DNA of 64,000 bases from Candidatus Rokuibacteriota bacterium (GTDB lineage: Bacteria > Methylomirabilota > Methylomirabilia > Rokubacteriales > CSP1-6): positions 1 to 64,000 of the forward strand of contig QHSU01000096.1 in NCBI GenBank assembly GCA_003220535.1. Direction: 5' to 3'. The position numbers were made by a program, and so were the translations under genes. Below are positions 41,825 to 49,896 of the stretch, in pieces. How positions within the stretch are numbered: position 1 is the first letter of the stretch; every line of letters starts with the position of its first letter. The notes beneath the pieces are model-generated. The model made no database searches. It saw nothing but the letters and a program-made list of their open reading frames with translations, and was not told the DNA's origin.

Positions 41825-43453
41825 CTATGGCTTCTCTATGACTCGGGCGTAGGCACGGAGATAAAAGACCGCGTCGGCGACTCGGGCCACGATCGTCGCA
41901 TCGTCGTCCTCGACCAGGAGAGCGCGCGCGGCACCACCGAGGGCGGCCAAGACGCCGGTGGCGAGCTCCAGATCCTCGGCGCGGCCGGTGAGGCGATGAG
42001 CGCGAATGAGAGCGTCAGCCATGATCCCGTTCGCGCCCAGCGCGAGAGAAGAATCCTTGTCCTCGACGAACGCGCCGCGCGCGGTGTCGAAGAGTTCGGC
42101 CTTGGCATACGTGAGCACCCGCTGCGCGGCCTGGCGGTAGGCTTCGATGTGCGAGGCGCGATACCCTTCCAGAAACGCTAACGCGGCCCAGGCATTGGGC
42201 TCAAGCTGTCCAGGCAGTTGTCCCCGCCGCGTCTTGACGTCATAGAGTTGGAAGGCGCCTTTCTCGGTGATGAGATTTTGGCCCATGAAGTCCAGCGTGC
42301 TCAGCGCGACGTCAACGAGGTCTTTCCGTCCGGTGGACTGGCCCAGCGCGAGGAACGTCAGGACGGCTTCGGCGTTCCACGCCGTGACTTTATCTCGGTT
42401 GACGGGAGGCTTCCGGGCCGCCCGGCGCTCCGTAGGCGCGAGGCGATAGTAGTCGGGATCTGCGGTCTGGCTGCCGTAGAACCCACCAGCCCGGGCATCA
42501 TAAAGCGTGCGCTGCAGATAGGCGATTGTCGCTTCGGTCGCTCGCTTGTACCGCGGATTCTGGGTCGTGCGGTGCGCTTGATTGAACACCAGCGCGAGCG
42601 AGGCATTCACGGACAACATCTTCTCGTAGTGCGGCTGGCGCCATTCCCGCCCTTCGGCGTAGCGGAAGAACCCACCCTCCACGGGGTCGTAGATTCCCCT
42701 CAGGATCCCCTCGAGGCTCTTCTCGACGGCCACGAGGTAGCGGCGATCTCGGGTGGCGTCATACTGGCCAAGCAGGTAGCCCAGAAGCTGGGCGTGCGGA
42801 TATTTGTCGCCGCTCCCGAAGCCGCCGTGAACCGTGTCCAGATGGTCGGTCAGAAAATTGAGCGTCTCGTCCCGGAGCCGTCGGTACGTCTCCAGCGTCA
42901 CCGGGACTGGGCTCGGGATCACGATCGCCTCCGTTCCCGACCTTCGGGGTGGCGCGGCCGCGATATTTGTCCGCACATCGCTCGCGACTCGCTTCAGGAC
43001 GTCCAGGAAGTCGTCCTTCTTGAGCGCTCCTGCAAATGACTGTCGAACTTGCCCCGCGGGATCGAAGAGGACGATCATCGGCAACCCCCGGGCATACTTG
43101 CGCGTGAGATCCATGCGCCGGTCGTGGTCGACGAAGATGCTGAGGTAGTTCCGGTTCAGGTAGGTCGAGACTTCCTCGCTCTCGAGCGTTTGCTGGGCGA
43201 AGTACTTGCACCAGTAACACCACACTGCGCTGATCAGGAGAAAGACGGGTTTCCCTTCTCGCCGCGCGGTCTGGAACGCCTCGGGCGAGTAGTCGAGATA
43301 ACGCACCCGCGACGTGTGATGGGAGTAGGCCCACATGGTCGGGGCAGGCAAGAGTACAAGGACGCCGACGGCGAGGGCTTGGAGCCGTTGCCGACCTAGA
43401 GCGCGGAAGAACCGCCTTGACAATCTTCGGACCTCGACCCAGAGTTTCTCCAC
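41825..43453 (-). CDS. membrane-anchored thioredoxin-fold protein of the DUF255/YyaL type
   Basis: The 542-aa protein has an N-terminal membrane helix (residues about 25-42) and a thioredoxin-like domain with WCYWCK (Cys79 and Cys82) and the later cis-Pro region RGLPMIVLFDPAG. The family's six-hairpin (alpha/alpha toroid) domain follows from about 190: GGFGSGDKYPHAQLLGYLLG, DPVEGGFFRYAEGREWRQPH, YEKMLSVNASLALVF and NRDKVTAWNAEAVL. The family is often called thioredoxin-domain or spermatogenesis-associated-protein-20-like; YyaL-type proteins lack an established reaction. A redox role in the periplasm is inferred from the CxxC and anchor. Confidence 0.85.
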   Translation of the reverse strand: MEKLWVEVRRLSRRFFRALGRQRLQALAVGVLVLLPAPTMWAYSHHTSRVRYLDYSPEAFQTARREGKPVFLLISAVWCYWCKYFAQQTLESEEVSTYLNRNYLSIFVDHDRRMDLTRKYARGLPMIVLFDPAGQVRQSFAGALKKDDFLDVLKRVASDVRTNIAAAPPRRSGTEAIVIPSPVPVTLETYRRLRDETLNFLTDHLDTVHGGFGSGDKYPHAQLLGYLLGQYDATRDRRYLVAVEKSLEGILRGIYDPVEGGFFRYAEGREWRQPHYEKMLSVNASLALVFNQAHRTTQNPRYKRATEATIAYLQRTLYDARAGGFYGSQTADPDYYRLAPTERRAARKPPVNRDKVTAWNAEAVLTFLALGQSTGRKDLVDVALSTLDFMGQNLITEKGAFQLYDVKTRRGQLPGQLEPNAWAALAFLEGYRASHIEAYRQAAQRVLTYAKAELFDTARGAFVEDKDSSLALGANGIMADALIRAHRLTGRAEDLELATGVLAALGGAARALLVEDDDATIVARVADAVFYLRAYARVIEKP

Positions 43454-43573
43454 GCGCCGGTTCCTCGGGAGAGAATATGCGCCCAGAGCAGGTCCTCCGA
43501 CAACTGGCTGATCAGCTCAGGACGCATTCACGTGCCGACGACCCGCGGGACGACGAGGAGCGCGGAAGAGAAA

Positions 43574-44563
43574 GTGAGCCTCAGAAGACTCGGGAAGATT
43601 CTCGCCCTCCTTCTCGGGATCCTTGCCGCGCCGCTCGCCGTCCAAGCGCAGGGGCCCCGGAATGCCCCGAAGATCGGCTACCTGGTCTTGTCACCTCTGG
43701 CCGACCCGCCCTCCGCGGAACGCCGGGCCTTCTTGGAAGCTCTCCGCGATCTCGGCTATGTGGTCGGCCGGAACATCATCATTGAATACCGATCGGCGGC
43801 CTGGAATCGAGAGCTCCTTCCCGATCTTGCCGCCGAGCTGGTCGAGCTCAGAGTTGACGTCATGGTCGCCGTACCGGGAGCGACCGATGCCGCACGGGAG
43901 GCAACCAAGACGATCCCCATCGTCGTTCCGGCCGCGAACGATCCGGTCGAGAGCGGGCTCGTCGCGAGCCTTGCGCGGCCGGGAGGGAATATCACAGGCA
44001 CCGCGGTGTCCACGACAGACTTAGCGGGGAAGCGGGTTCAGCTGGTCAAGGAAGCGTTTCCCAAGCTCTCGCGCGTTGCAGTACTCTGGAGCCCGGGCTA
44101 TGAAGCCGCGCCACTCCAATGGAAAGAGACGCAGGCCGCGGCCCGCGTGCTCGGCGTGACGCTTCAATCTCTGGAGGTGAAGGATCCCAGAGAGTTCCCC
44201 GGGGCCTTCTCCGCAATGACGAGAAAGCGTCCAGACGCTCTCCTCACGTTCATTAGCCCACTCACGACCGCGTATCGACCCATTATCGTGGAGTTCGCGA
44301 CAAAGAACCGATTGCCGACGATATTCGCCGGGCGAGAGGCAGTGGAAGGTGGTGGCCTCATGTCCTATGCACCTAACGTGCCTGACATGTTCCGCCGCGC
44401 CGCCATCTACGTGGACAAGATTCTCAAGGGCGCCAAGCCCGGCGATCTCCCCGTCGAGCAACCGACGAAATTCGAGTTGGTGATTAACCTCAAGACGGCC
44501 AAGGCGCTCGGGCTCACGATCCCGCCTTCCATTCTGGCTCGTGCTGACGAAATCATTCAGTAG
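43574..44563 (+). CDS. ABC transporter substrate-binding protein (PF04392 type)
   Basis: The 329-aa product starts at GTG 43574 (MSLRRLGKILALLLGILAAP, a signal peptide). The body follows the family: PKIGYLVLS, FLEALRDLGYVVGRNIIIEY, ELVELRVDVMVAVPG, IPIVVPAANDPVESGLVASL, ARPGGNITG and VEQPTKFELVINLKTAKALG. The same C-terminal block, nearly word for word, is in the paralogue at 17082-18062. No permease or ATPase is encoded nearby. The longer frame from 43532 adds a non-signal, polar N-terminus and is rejected. Confidence 0.86.
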   Translation: MSLRRLGKILALLLGILAAPLAVQAQGPRNAPKIGYLVLSPLADPPSAERRAFLEALRDLGYVVGRNIIIEYRSAAWNRELLPDLAAELVELRVDVMVAVPGATDAAREATKTIPIVVPAANDPVESGLVASLARPGGNITGTAVSTTDLAGKRVQLVKEAFPKLSRVAVLWSPGYEAAPLQWKETQAAARVLGVTLQSLEVKDPREFPGAFSAMTRKRPDALLTFISPLTTAYRPIIVEFATKNRLPTIFAGREAVEGGGLMSYAPNVPDMFRRAAIYVDKILKGAKPGDLPVEQPTKFELVINLKTAKALGLTIPPSILARADEIIQ

Positions 44564-44803
44564 TCCGCTGCGGACAAACGACCGGAAGGAGGAAGCCACC
44601 CCACGCCAAGTTTCTCACCGGACCCCTGATTGGCGCGGACTTCCGCGGATGTCGACGACTAGGATTTGTGCCGGCGGACCGTCGCCTTCGCGCTATCCAG
44701 CGGAAACGGCAACCGTGATGGCTGGCCTGGCGGACGTGGATGCGTAGCGCCCGCCGGCTCTAGGCCCCGTCACTGAGAAGCTCGGTACTCGTGGACGTCT
44801 GGC

Positions 44804-45718
44804 TCATTGCTCACCGCCGAGATCCTTTGGCGTGATGGTCTTCAGAAACTCGGGCAAACGCCCCAGGGCTGGCGCATCGATCCGTGCCGCCTGCGGCGGC
44901 TGCGTGGGTTCCGCCTGAACGGGCAGAGCAGAGATCGTCGCGGGTCCTTGCGGTGCGGGGATGACTGTCACTGTCTGCTCCGGGGCGGTCGGGTCGATCT
45001 GGCTCTGGGCATCTTCCCAGGAGGACCACGGGGCGAGCAACCGGATGTCCACCCGCCGGGCCTTGGCAAGGGCCTCCGGGCTTGCCTTCTCGCCAGCACC
45101 CAGCGCCACCTTGCCCATGGGGATCGCTCCCAGCTGACGCAGCTCGATGCCGTGACGTTGCACGAGATAGCGCATCACGGCCTCCACGCGTTCGCGGGCG
45201 AGCTCGCGATTGTATCGGTCGCTCCCGCGCGAATCGGCAAAGCCTTGCAGCTCAAGAATCGCGTTGGGGTCCGCCCTGAGAGCCTTGGCCACGTACTCGA
45301 GCTCGTCGACGTCCTGGCTTCGGATTTCAGTCTGACCAGAGTCGAAGTAGACGAATCTCGCGTCCAGTAGCCTGTGCCTGTTGCGACTCGCGAGGCGTTG
45401 CGAAAGCCGGGCTTCGGCATCACGCGCGCTGCTCGCGCGGGCGCCCACCTCACCCACCCGCAAGTCGAGGCCGTTGAGCCGCTGGTCGGCAACGTCGATC
45501 GCCTGGCGGCTTTCCCCGGCGCGATCCGCCGTTTCACGCAGCTTCGTCTCCTGGAGGGCGGCGCGCTCGGTGAGATTGGTCTCCGTCGCGGTCATCTGCT
45601 GGGTGAGCTTGCTCTCCGTCGCACTGACCTGCTTCTGTACGAAGCTCTTCGTCGCGCAGGCGGAGCCGAGCACGGCGACACTGCCGCAGAGGATCAAGGA
45701 AGCCAGTCGTCGCGTCAT
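44804..45718 (-). CDS. OmpA-family peptidoglycan-associated lipoprotein
   Basis: The 304-aa protein has a lipoprotein signal (LILCGSVAVLGSAC, acylated Cys about residue 21). A coiled-coil stalk follows (residues about 25-110, KQVSATESKLTQQMTATETN). The OmpA C-terminal domain holds FVYFDSGQTEIRSQDVDELE, LELQGFADSRGSDRYNRELA and RERVEAVMRYLV, the peptidoglycan-binding motif with the conserved Asp and Arg (RVDIRLL). A Pro-rich tail of about 70 residues is extra. It links the outer membrane to the cell wall. Confidence 0.88.
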   Translation of the reverse strand: MTRRLASLILCGSVAVLGSACATKSFVQKQVSATESKLTQQMTATETNLTERAALQETKLRETADRAGESRQAIDVADQRLNGLDLRVGEVGARASSARDAEARLSQRLASRNRHRLLDARFVYFDSGQTEIRSQDVDELEYVAKALRADPNAILELQGFADSRGSDRYNRELARERVEAVMRYLVQRHGIELRQLGAIPMGKVALGAGEKASPEALAKARRVDIRLLAPWSSWEDAQSQIDPTAPEQTVTVIPAPQGPATISALPVQAEPTQPPQAARIDAPALGRLPEFLKTITPKDLGGEQ

Positions 45719-45760
45719 GAACCGCCCTCCTTCGTCAAGGGTCGCCGATGTGAACCGTCA

Positions 45761-45970
45761 TCAACGTGCATCCGGAGTGCCGTTGGGTCCCTTCATTGTG
45801 CCGGGCTGTGCTGCGATCACCTTCTGGGAGACGAGCACTTCGTCCGTGCGCTTGGTCCACCCCTTCAGTCGGCGTTGGGCCTCGGTCAGCTCCCGGCGGA
45901 GGGCATCGATCTCACAGGCCGGGCAGCGCGTGCTTGTCTCGGGGCGGTGATAGCAACCTGCGGCGTCCAT
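45761..45970 (-). CDS. possible small protein with CxxC, unknown
   Basis: The 69-aa frame reads MDAAGCYHRPETSTRCPACE, then a helical RRELTEAQRRLKGW segment. CPAC could bind a metal. It lies 42 bp upstream of the OmpA-lipoprotein start on the same strand. No relative recognised; coding status uncertain. Confidence 0.35.
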   Translation of the reverse strand: MDAAGCYHRPETSTRCPACEIDALRRELTEAQRRLKGWTKRTDEVLVSQKVIAAQPGTMKGPNGTPDAR

Positions 45971-46275
45971 AGCGATTCTAAGGACGCGGCCAGAGTATTT
46001 TCTATGAGGTTTTCACCCGAATCGGGTCAGGGAAGATCCCCTCAGTCACCGAGCGCGAATGCTCGTCGGACGCCGCGCGGGGTCCACCGCAGGACGCCAG
46101 GGAACTACCGCCCGTGGGGAAGGGGTGGTACCAGCCAGAAAAGTAGTGCTTGCGGGCATCTAGGCGGCCCGCCGGCGGACACCTCGCAGGGGAATCGTTA
46201 GCCTAAAGCGTCCGGGTCCCGTTGGGAAGGCGCTGTCACCCTCACTGGTGCTCAGACTTGTTGTGAAATGACTCT
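45971..46275. other. intergenic, no gene recognised
   Basis: No frame, repeat or structured site could be supported in this stretch. It separates a possible small protein gene from the 3' end of the permease gene. Confidence 0.4.
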
Positions 46276-47016
46276 CTAGAACGTCCGCACGATCAGCGCG
46301 ACGCCGGTGAGGAACAGCGCTGCGCCGATCATGCGGGCCATCTTCGCCGGGGTCAGGCTCCCATGCGCTCGATTACCGACCCAGACCCCGGCCCATGCCA
46401 CGGGAAGCAAGAGCATCACCGCGATCCAGAGTGCGCGGGAGAGGAGGAGTCCGGCGAGAGCGAACGCCACGACGCGTAATCCGACGTTCAGGATGACCAT
46501 CTGGGAGATCGTGGCGCGTTGGACCGCCGGGTCCGGGATTCGGCCGGTAATGTACACGACGTATGGCGGACCGCCCATGCCGAAGAGGGCTCCGACGATG
46601 CCACCGAGAACGCCGGCGGGCGCTGCCCAGCGCCGACTCAGTCGTCGCGCAGTGCGGCGCCCAAGCATCACGTGGAGCGCGTACACGCACACGAAAAGCC
46701 CCAGCGCCAGCACTGTCGCGTTGCGCGGGAGCCTGACGAGAAGCGTCACACCCAGCGTGAGCCCCACGAGCGTGAACGGTATGAGCGTCAAGAGTTCCCG
46801 CGTATCCGCCTGCCTTCGCGTATGAAACCCGAGAGCCAGCCCCGAGCTGAGGTCGAGGAGCGCGGCCAAGGAGAGCACGAAGGTCAGCGGGAGAACATGG
46901 GCGAGGACGGGGATCGTAATCGGCGACGCGCCGAAGCCAGTGGCACCGAATATCGTGTACCCGACGAAGATCACGAGCGCCACTACGATCAGTGTTTCGG
47001 GCGGGATCGCCATCAC
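46276..47016 (-). CDS. TauE/SafE-family membrane permease
   Basis: The 246-aa protein has about eight membrane helices and the family's two-fold layout. VIFVGYTIFGATGFGASPIT begins the first half (G-x-x-G-[FI]-G-[AS] motif), and GVLGGIVGALFGMGGPPYVV, with the GxGGP motif, begins the second. The family moves sulfite, sulfoacetate or related organosulfur anions, or acts as an exporter. No sulfur gene is close, so the substrate is open. An integrase remnant abuts the start. Confidence 0.85.
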   Translation of the reverse strand: MMAIPPETLIVVALVIFVGYTIFGATGFGASPITIPVLAHVLPLTFVLSLAALLDLSSGLALGFHTRRQADTRELLTLIPFTLVGLTLGVTLLVRLPRNATVLALGLFVCVYALHVMLGRRTARRLSRRWAAPAGVLGGIVGALFGMGGPPYVVYITGRIPDPAVQRATISQMVILNVGLRVVAFALAGLLLSRALWIAVMLLLPVAWAGVWVGNRAHGSLTPAKMARMIGAALFLTGVALIVRTF

Positions 47017-47019
47017 GTC

Positions 47020-47163
47020 CTACTCGGTCAGGATCTTGATCGCTTTCTCCTCGAAGAACGACACCGCACGCTCGAGTTGAGGCGGCCTGATGTTCGCGTA
47101 GATCTGGGTGATGTCGATGCGCGAATGTCCCAGGAGCGCGCGGACCTGCTCGAGATACTTCAT
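47020..47163 (-). pseudogene. C-terminal fragment of a tyrosine recombinase/integrase
   Basis: The minus frame reads KYLEQVRALLGHSRIDITQI, then YANIRPPQLERAVSFFEEKA and stops (TAG at 47020-47022). LLGHSRIDITQIYANI is the motif with the second catalytic His and the nucleophile Tyr of phage-type integrases. The first 250 or so residues, including the two catalytic Arg, are missing. Its position beside other relics supports a past insertion. Confidence 0.8.
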
Positions 47164-47196
47164 CCGGGCGAAGTTGGGCCGCAGGGCACGGCTTAT

Positions 47197-48345
47197 TCAG
47201 CGGAGTCCTTTGTTCGGGTTGATCAGGTACTTCCCACCTGTGGCTTGTTTGCTATAGACGGCGATCTCCTCGATCCCTAGCGCCTCAGCGAGAGAGACTT
47301 CCTTCGTATAGGTGCTCGCGAACGTGGTCTTGATATCGGCCGCGACCCTCTCTCTCAGCTTCTGGGCGGCTTCGAATCCAATCTTCTGCAGGAAGGCGGT
47401 GAGTAGCCAGCCGCCAATACCCCAAGCCATGCCGAAGGTGCGATTGAACTCGGTCGGCCCACGGTCCAGTCCGCCGTAGATGTATACCTGCTTGTGCGTC
47501 GTGGACCCATAACGGCTGTATTCCTTCGCCTTCTTGTTCGCTGCAGTCTCCATGGCGGTGAGTATTTGTCCCGCCAGTCTTCCACCTCCGATCGCGTCGA
47601 AGGCCACCGTGGCACCGGAGGCGGAGAGTGCCTCGGTCAGGTCGTCCATGAAGGTTGGCGAGTCCGAGTTGCACACGTAGGTGGCACCGATCTTCTTCAG
47701 GACATCCACGTGCTCGCGCTTGCGCACGATGTTCACCAGGCCGACGCGGTCCTTGATGCAGATCTTGTTGAGCATCTGCCCGAGATTGGAGGCAGCCGCC
47801 GTGTGCACGAGCGCCTTGTGACCCTCCGAGCGCATGGTTTCGACCATACCGAGCGCGGTGAGCGGATTGACGAAGCAGGAGGCGCCCTCGGCCGGGGTGG
47901 TACCCGGCGGTAACACCAGGCATTGCACGGCCTTGATGCAGCGGTACTGCGCGTACATGGCGCCGCCGAGGATTGCGACGGTCTTCCCCATCAGCGCTTG
48001 CGCTGCGGGAGACACCCCCGCCTGGACGACCACCCCGGCCCCTTCGTTGCCGACGGGCAACGACTGCTCCAAACGCCCTGCTAGCGCCTTCATCACCGCC
48101 GGTGAGATGGTCGCCGTCACCACGGGGTTGTCAGCCGTGCCGGATGCCTTGGCCGTGCTCATGTCGGCTCCACCGAAAAGGAGTCCTTGGTCGGAGGGGT
48201 TGATGGGAGAGGCGTCGATGCGTACGACGACCTCCTCGGGTTTTGGCTCAGGGGTGGGGACGCTGGCGAGCGATAGTTCGAGGATATCCTCCTTCTTCAC
48301 CGTTGAACGGAGCTGAAGTCCCGTGCGCGCGCTGGTGTTTGCCAT
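47197..48345 (-). CDS. zinc-type MDR oxidoreductase (alcohol dehydrogenase/quinone reductase superfamily)
   Basis: The 382-aa protein starts at ATG 48345. It has the MDR catalytic-domain start (VVVRIDASPINPSDQGLLFG) and GNEGAGVVVQAG, then the Rossmann part with LVHTAAASNLGQML. ATYVCNSDSPTFMDDLTEAL and VAFDAIGGGRLAGQILTAME follow. Structural and catalytic zinc ligands (the GHE-type motif and four-Cys loop) are absent, so it is a zinc-free MDR acting on quinones, enones or enoyl thioesters. An insert around KEYSRYGSTTHKQVYIYGGL is typical of one subgroup often annotated as NADH oxidase or zinc-binding dehydrogenase. Confidence 0.8.
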   Translation of the reverse strand: MANTSARTGLQLRSTVKKEDILELSLASVPTPEPKPEEVVVRIDASPINPSDQGLLFGGADMSTAKASGTADNPVVTATISPAVMKALAGRLEQSLPVGNEGAGVVVQAGVSPAAQALMGKTVAILGGAMYAQYRCIKAVQCLVLPPGTTPAEGASCFVNPLTALGMVETMRSEGHKALVHTAAASNLGQMLNKICIKDRVGLVNIVRKREHVDVLKKIGATYVCNSDSPTFMDDLTEALSASGATVAFDAIGGGRLAGQILTAMETAANKKAKEYSRYGSTTHKQVYIYGGLDRGPTEFNRTFGMAWGIGGWLLTAFLQKIGFEAAQKLRERVAADIKTTFASTYTKEVSLAEALGIEEIAVYSKQATGGKYLINPNKGLR

Positions 48346-48372
48346 ACGTCGTCTCCGTTTTCGTATCACGGG

Positions 48373-48655
48373 TCAGGACGGCTTCAGGACCAGGACCGCA
48401 AGAGGGGGCAACGTGAGCGCGAGCGAGTGAAGTCTCCGAAGAAACCCACGGGGTGCAGCCGCTCCATCGGGGTCGGTGGTGCGTCGGCGGGCAGGACTCG
48501 AACGGCGGCCGCGCCGGGCACGATCGCGCGCACGGCCACGGTCGCGCCGTCCGGGGTCTGCACGCGGTGCGGACCGAGCACGGCGAAGGGGTCACCGTGC
48601 TCCCTTCCACGACCGCGCGGACTGCTTGCCGGTCCAGCGCCAGGTGGTCGACGGC
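48373..48655 (-). pseudogene. glgB: glycogen branching enzyme start fused to a glycosidase end
   Basis: The minus strand reads LALDRQAVRAVVEG, then after a frame change LGPHRVQTPDGATVAVRAIV and PMERLHPVGFF, the N-terminal carbohydrate-binding region of a branching enzyme. It then passes directly into SLALTLPPLAVLVLKPS and a stop (TGA 48373-48375), the usual last strand of GH13 amylolytic enzymes. About 600 residues, including the whole catalytic barrel, are missing. The two ends point to one internal deletion followed by frameshift decay. Confidence 0.75.
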
Positions 48656-48657
48656 CT

Positions 48658-49719
48658 TCACCCTGCCGCGACTCGTCCGAGCGGCCCGAGCGCCTTTTCG
48701 ACCCTCGGTTTGACCTCGCCGATCATCAGTTCCATCGAGCGCATCGCCGCCGTGTGCGGCGTGTTGCCGACCTTGAACGAAAAGCACACATGCACGGGCT
48801 TCGTCGCGCGGATCTCGGCGACGAGCTTTTCGGCAACCGTCTCGACATCGCCGATCAACAGATCGTTGTAGATGGTTTCGAGCGGCGGTTCGTCGGGGAA
48901 CGGCACATCGACCAATACGGTCCCTTGCATGACCTCCTGCCGGCGCCTGAGGCTCGACGCGAGCCGCGACTGATAGCGCGCGTTCTCGGCAAAGCGCATC
49001 CCGGCCTCGCGGCTGTCGGTGATGTGCGCGAAGCGGTTGAGGGTGATATGCGCCCGCGACAATGGCGCATTCTCGGCGGCAAACGCGGCGGCGATGTCGG
49101 CATACTGCTCGGCCAGCAATTTGACGCCGCCGACCCGGCCCGACGTCAGCACCCGATAGCCGTGCCGCGCGGCGGCGCGGAACATCCCCTGGGTATGGCC
49201 GGCGACGTAGATCGGCAGCGGGTTTTGCACCGGGCGGGCCGGGATATGAGTGTCCGGCATCTGGTAGTGCTTGCCGTCGTAGCTGAAGAAGTCTCGGCTG
49301 AAGGCCAGGTCGAGGATGTCGCAGAACTCGTCGGTCATCTCGAGATTCCGGGCGATGTCGACGCCGAACCGCTCGAATTCGTAGGGCTGATAACCGGCGC
49401 CGATCCCGAGCGTCAGTCGGCCATTCGACAAGGCGTCGGCCGTGGCGATTTCGGCGGCGAGCCGAGCCGGGTTGTATAAGGGCAACACCACGACTGCCGT
49501 GCCGAGCCGGATCCTTTTGGTGATCGAGGCGCAATGCGCCACCATCATCAACGGGGACGCGCAGAGGCAATAATTCGAGAAATGGTGCTCGGCGAACCAG
49601 GCGATCGTGTAGCCGAGCGCGTCGGCCAGCTTTGTTTGCTCGGCGACTTCGCCAAACACCTGCGCCGTCGGCTTGTTCGCTTCGCGCGCCCCCATCAGAT
49701 TGAAGATCCCGAAATCCAT
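48658..49719 (-). CDS. LLM-class flavin-dependent oxidoreductase (bacterial luciferase-like)
   Basis: The 353-aa TIM-barrel enzyme begins MDFGIFNLMGAREANKP with AEQTKLADALGYTIAWFAEH and HFSNYCLCASPLMMVAHCAS, the first strands of luciferase-like monooxygenases. GTAVVVLPLYNPARLAAEIA and ADALSNGRLTLGIGAGYQPY are the most conserved blocks. IYVAGHTQGMFRAAARHGYR follows in the second half. Such enzymes use reduced FMN or F420 with O2 to oxidise organosulfur, alkanal, aminoacetate or terpene substrates. No separate flavin reductase gene is adjacent. Confidence 0.88.
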   Translation of the reverse strand: MDFGIFNLMGAREANKPTAQVFGEVAEQTKLADALGYTIAWFAEHHFSNYCLCASPLMMVAHCASITKRIRLGTAVVVLPLYNPARLAAEIATADALSNGRLTLGIGAGYQPYEFERFGVDIARNLEMTDEFCDILDLAFSRDFFSYDGKHYQMPDTHIPARPVQNPLPIYVAGHTQGMFRAAARHGYRVLTSGRVGGVKLLAEQYADIAAAFAAENAPLSRAHITLNRFAHITDSREAGMRFAENARYQSRLASSLRRRQEVMQGTVLVDVPFPDEPPLETIYNDLLIGDVETVAEKLVAEIRATKPVHVCFSFKVGNTPHTAAMRSMELMIGEVKPRVEKALGPLGRVAAG

Positions 49720-49896
49720 CGCCTCATCCTCCAGTTCAGCTCACCCTAGCGAGCGAGGCAACTTTAGCACCCTCCGGCGGCGGCCACCCCGTCCGCGGCC
49801 CAGGCCTCACGCGCCCACAAGATTGCTGCGCAGGATCCGACTACGCGGTAGGATTCAGGCGCCAGGTGCTCTCTATAGAACGAGAGGAGAGAGATC

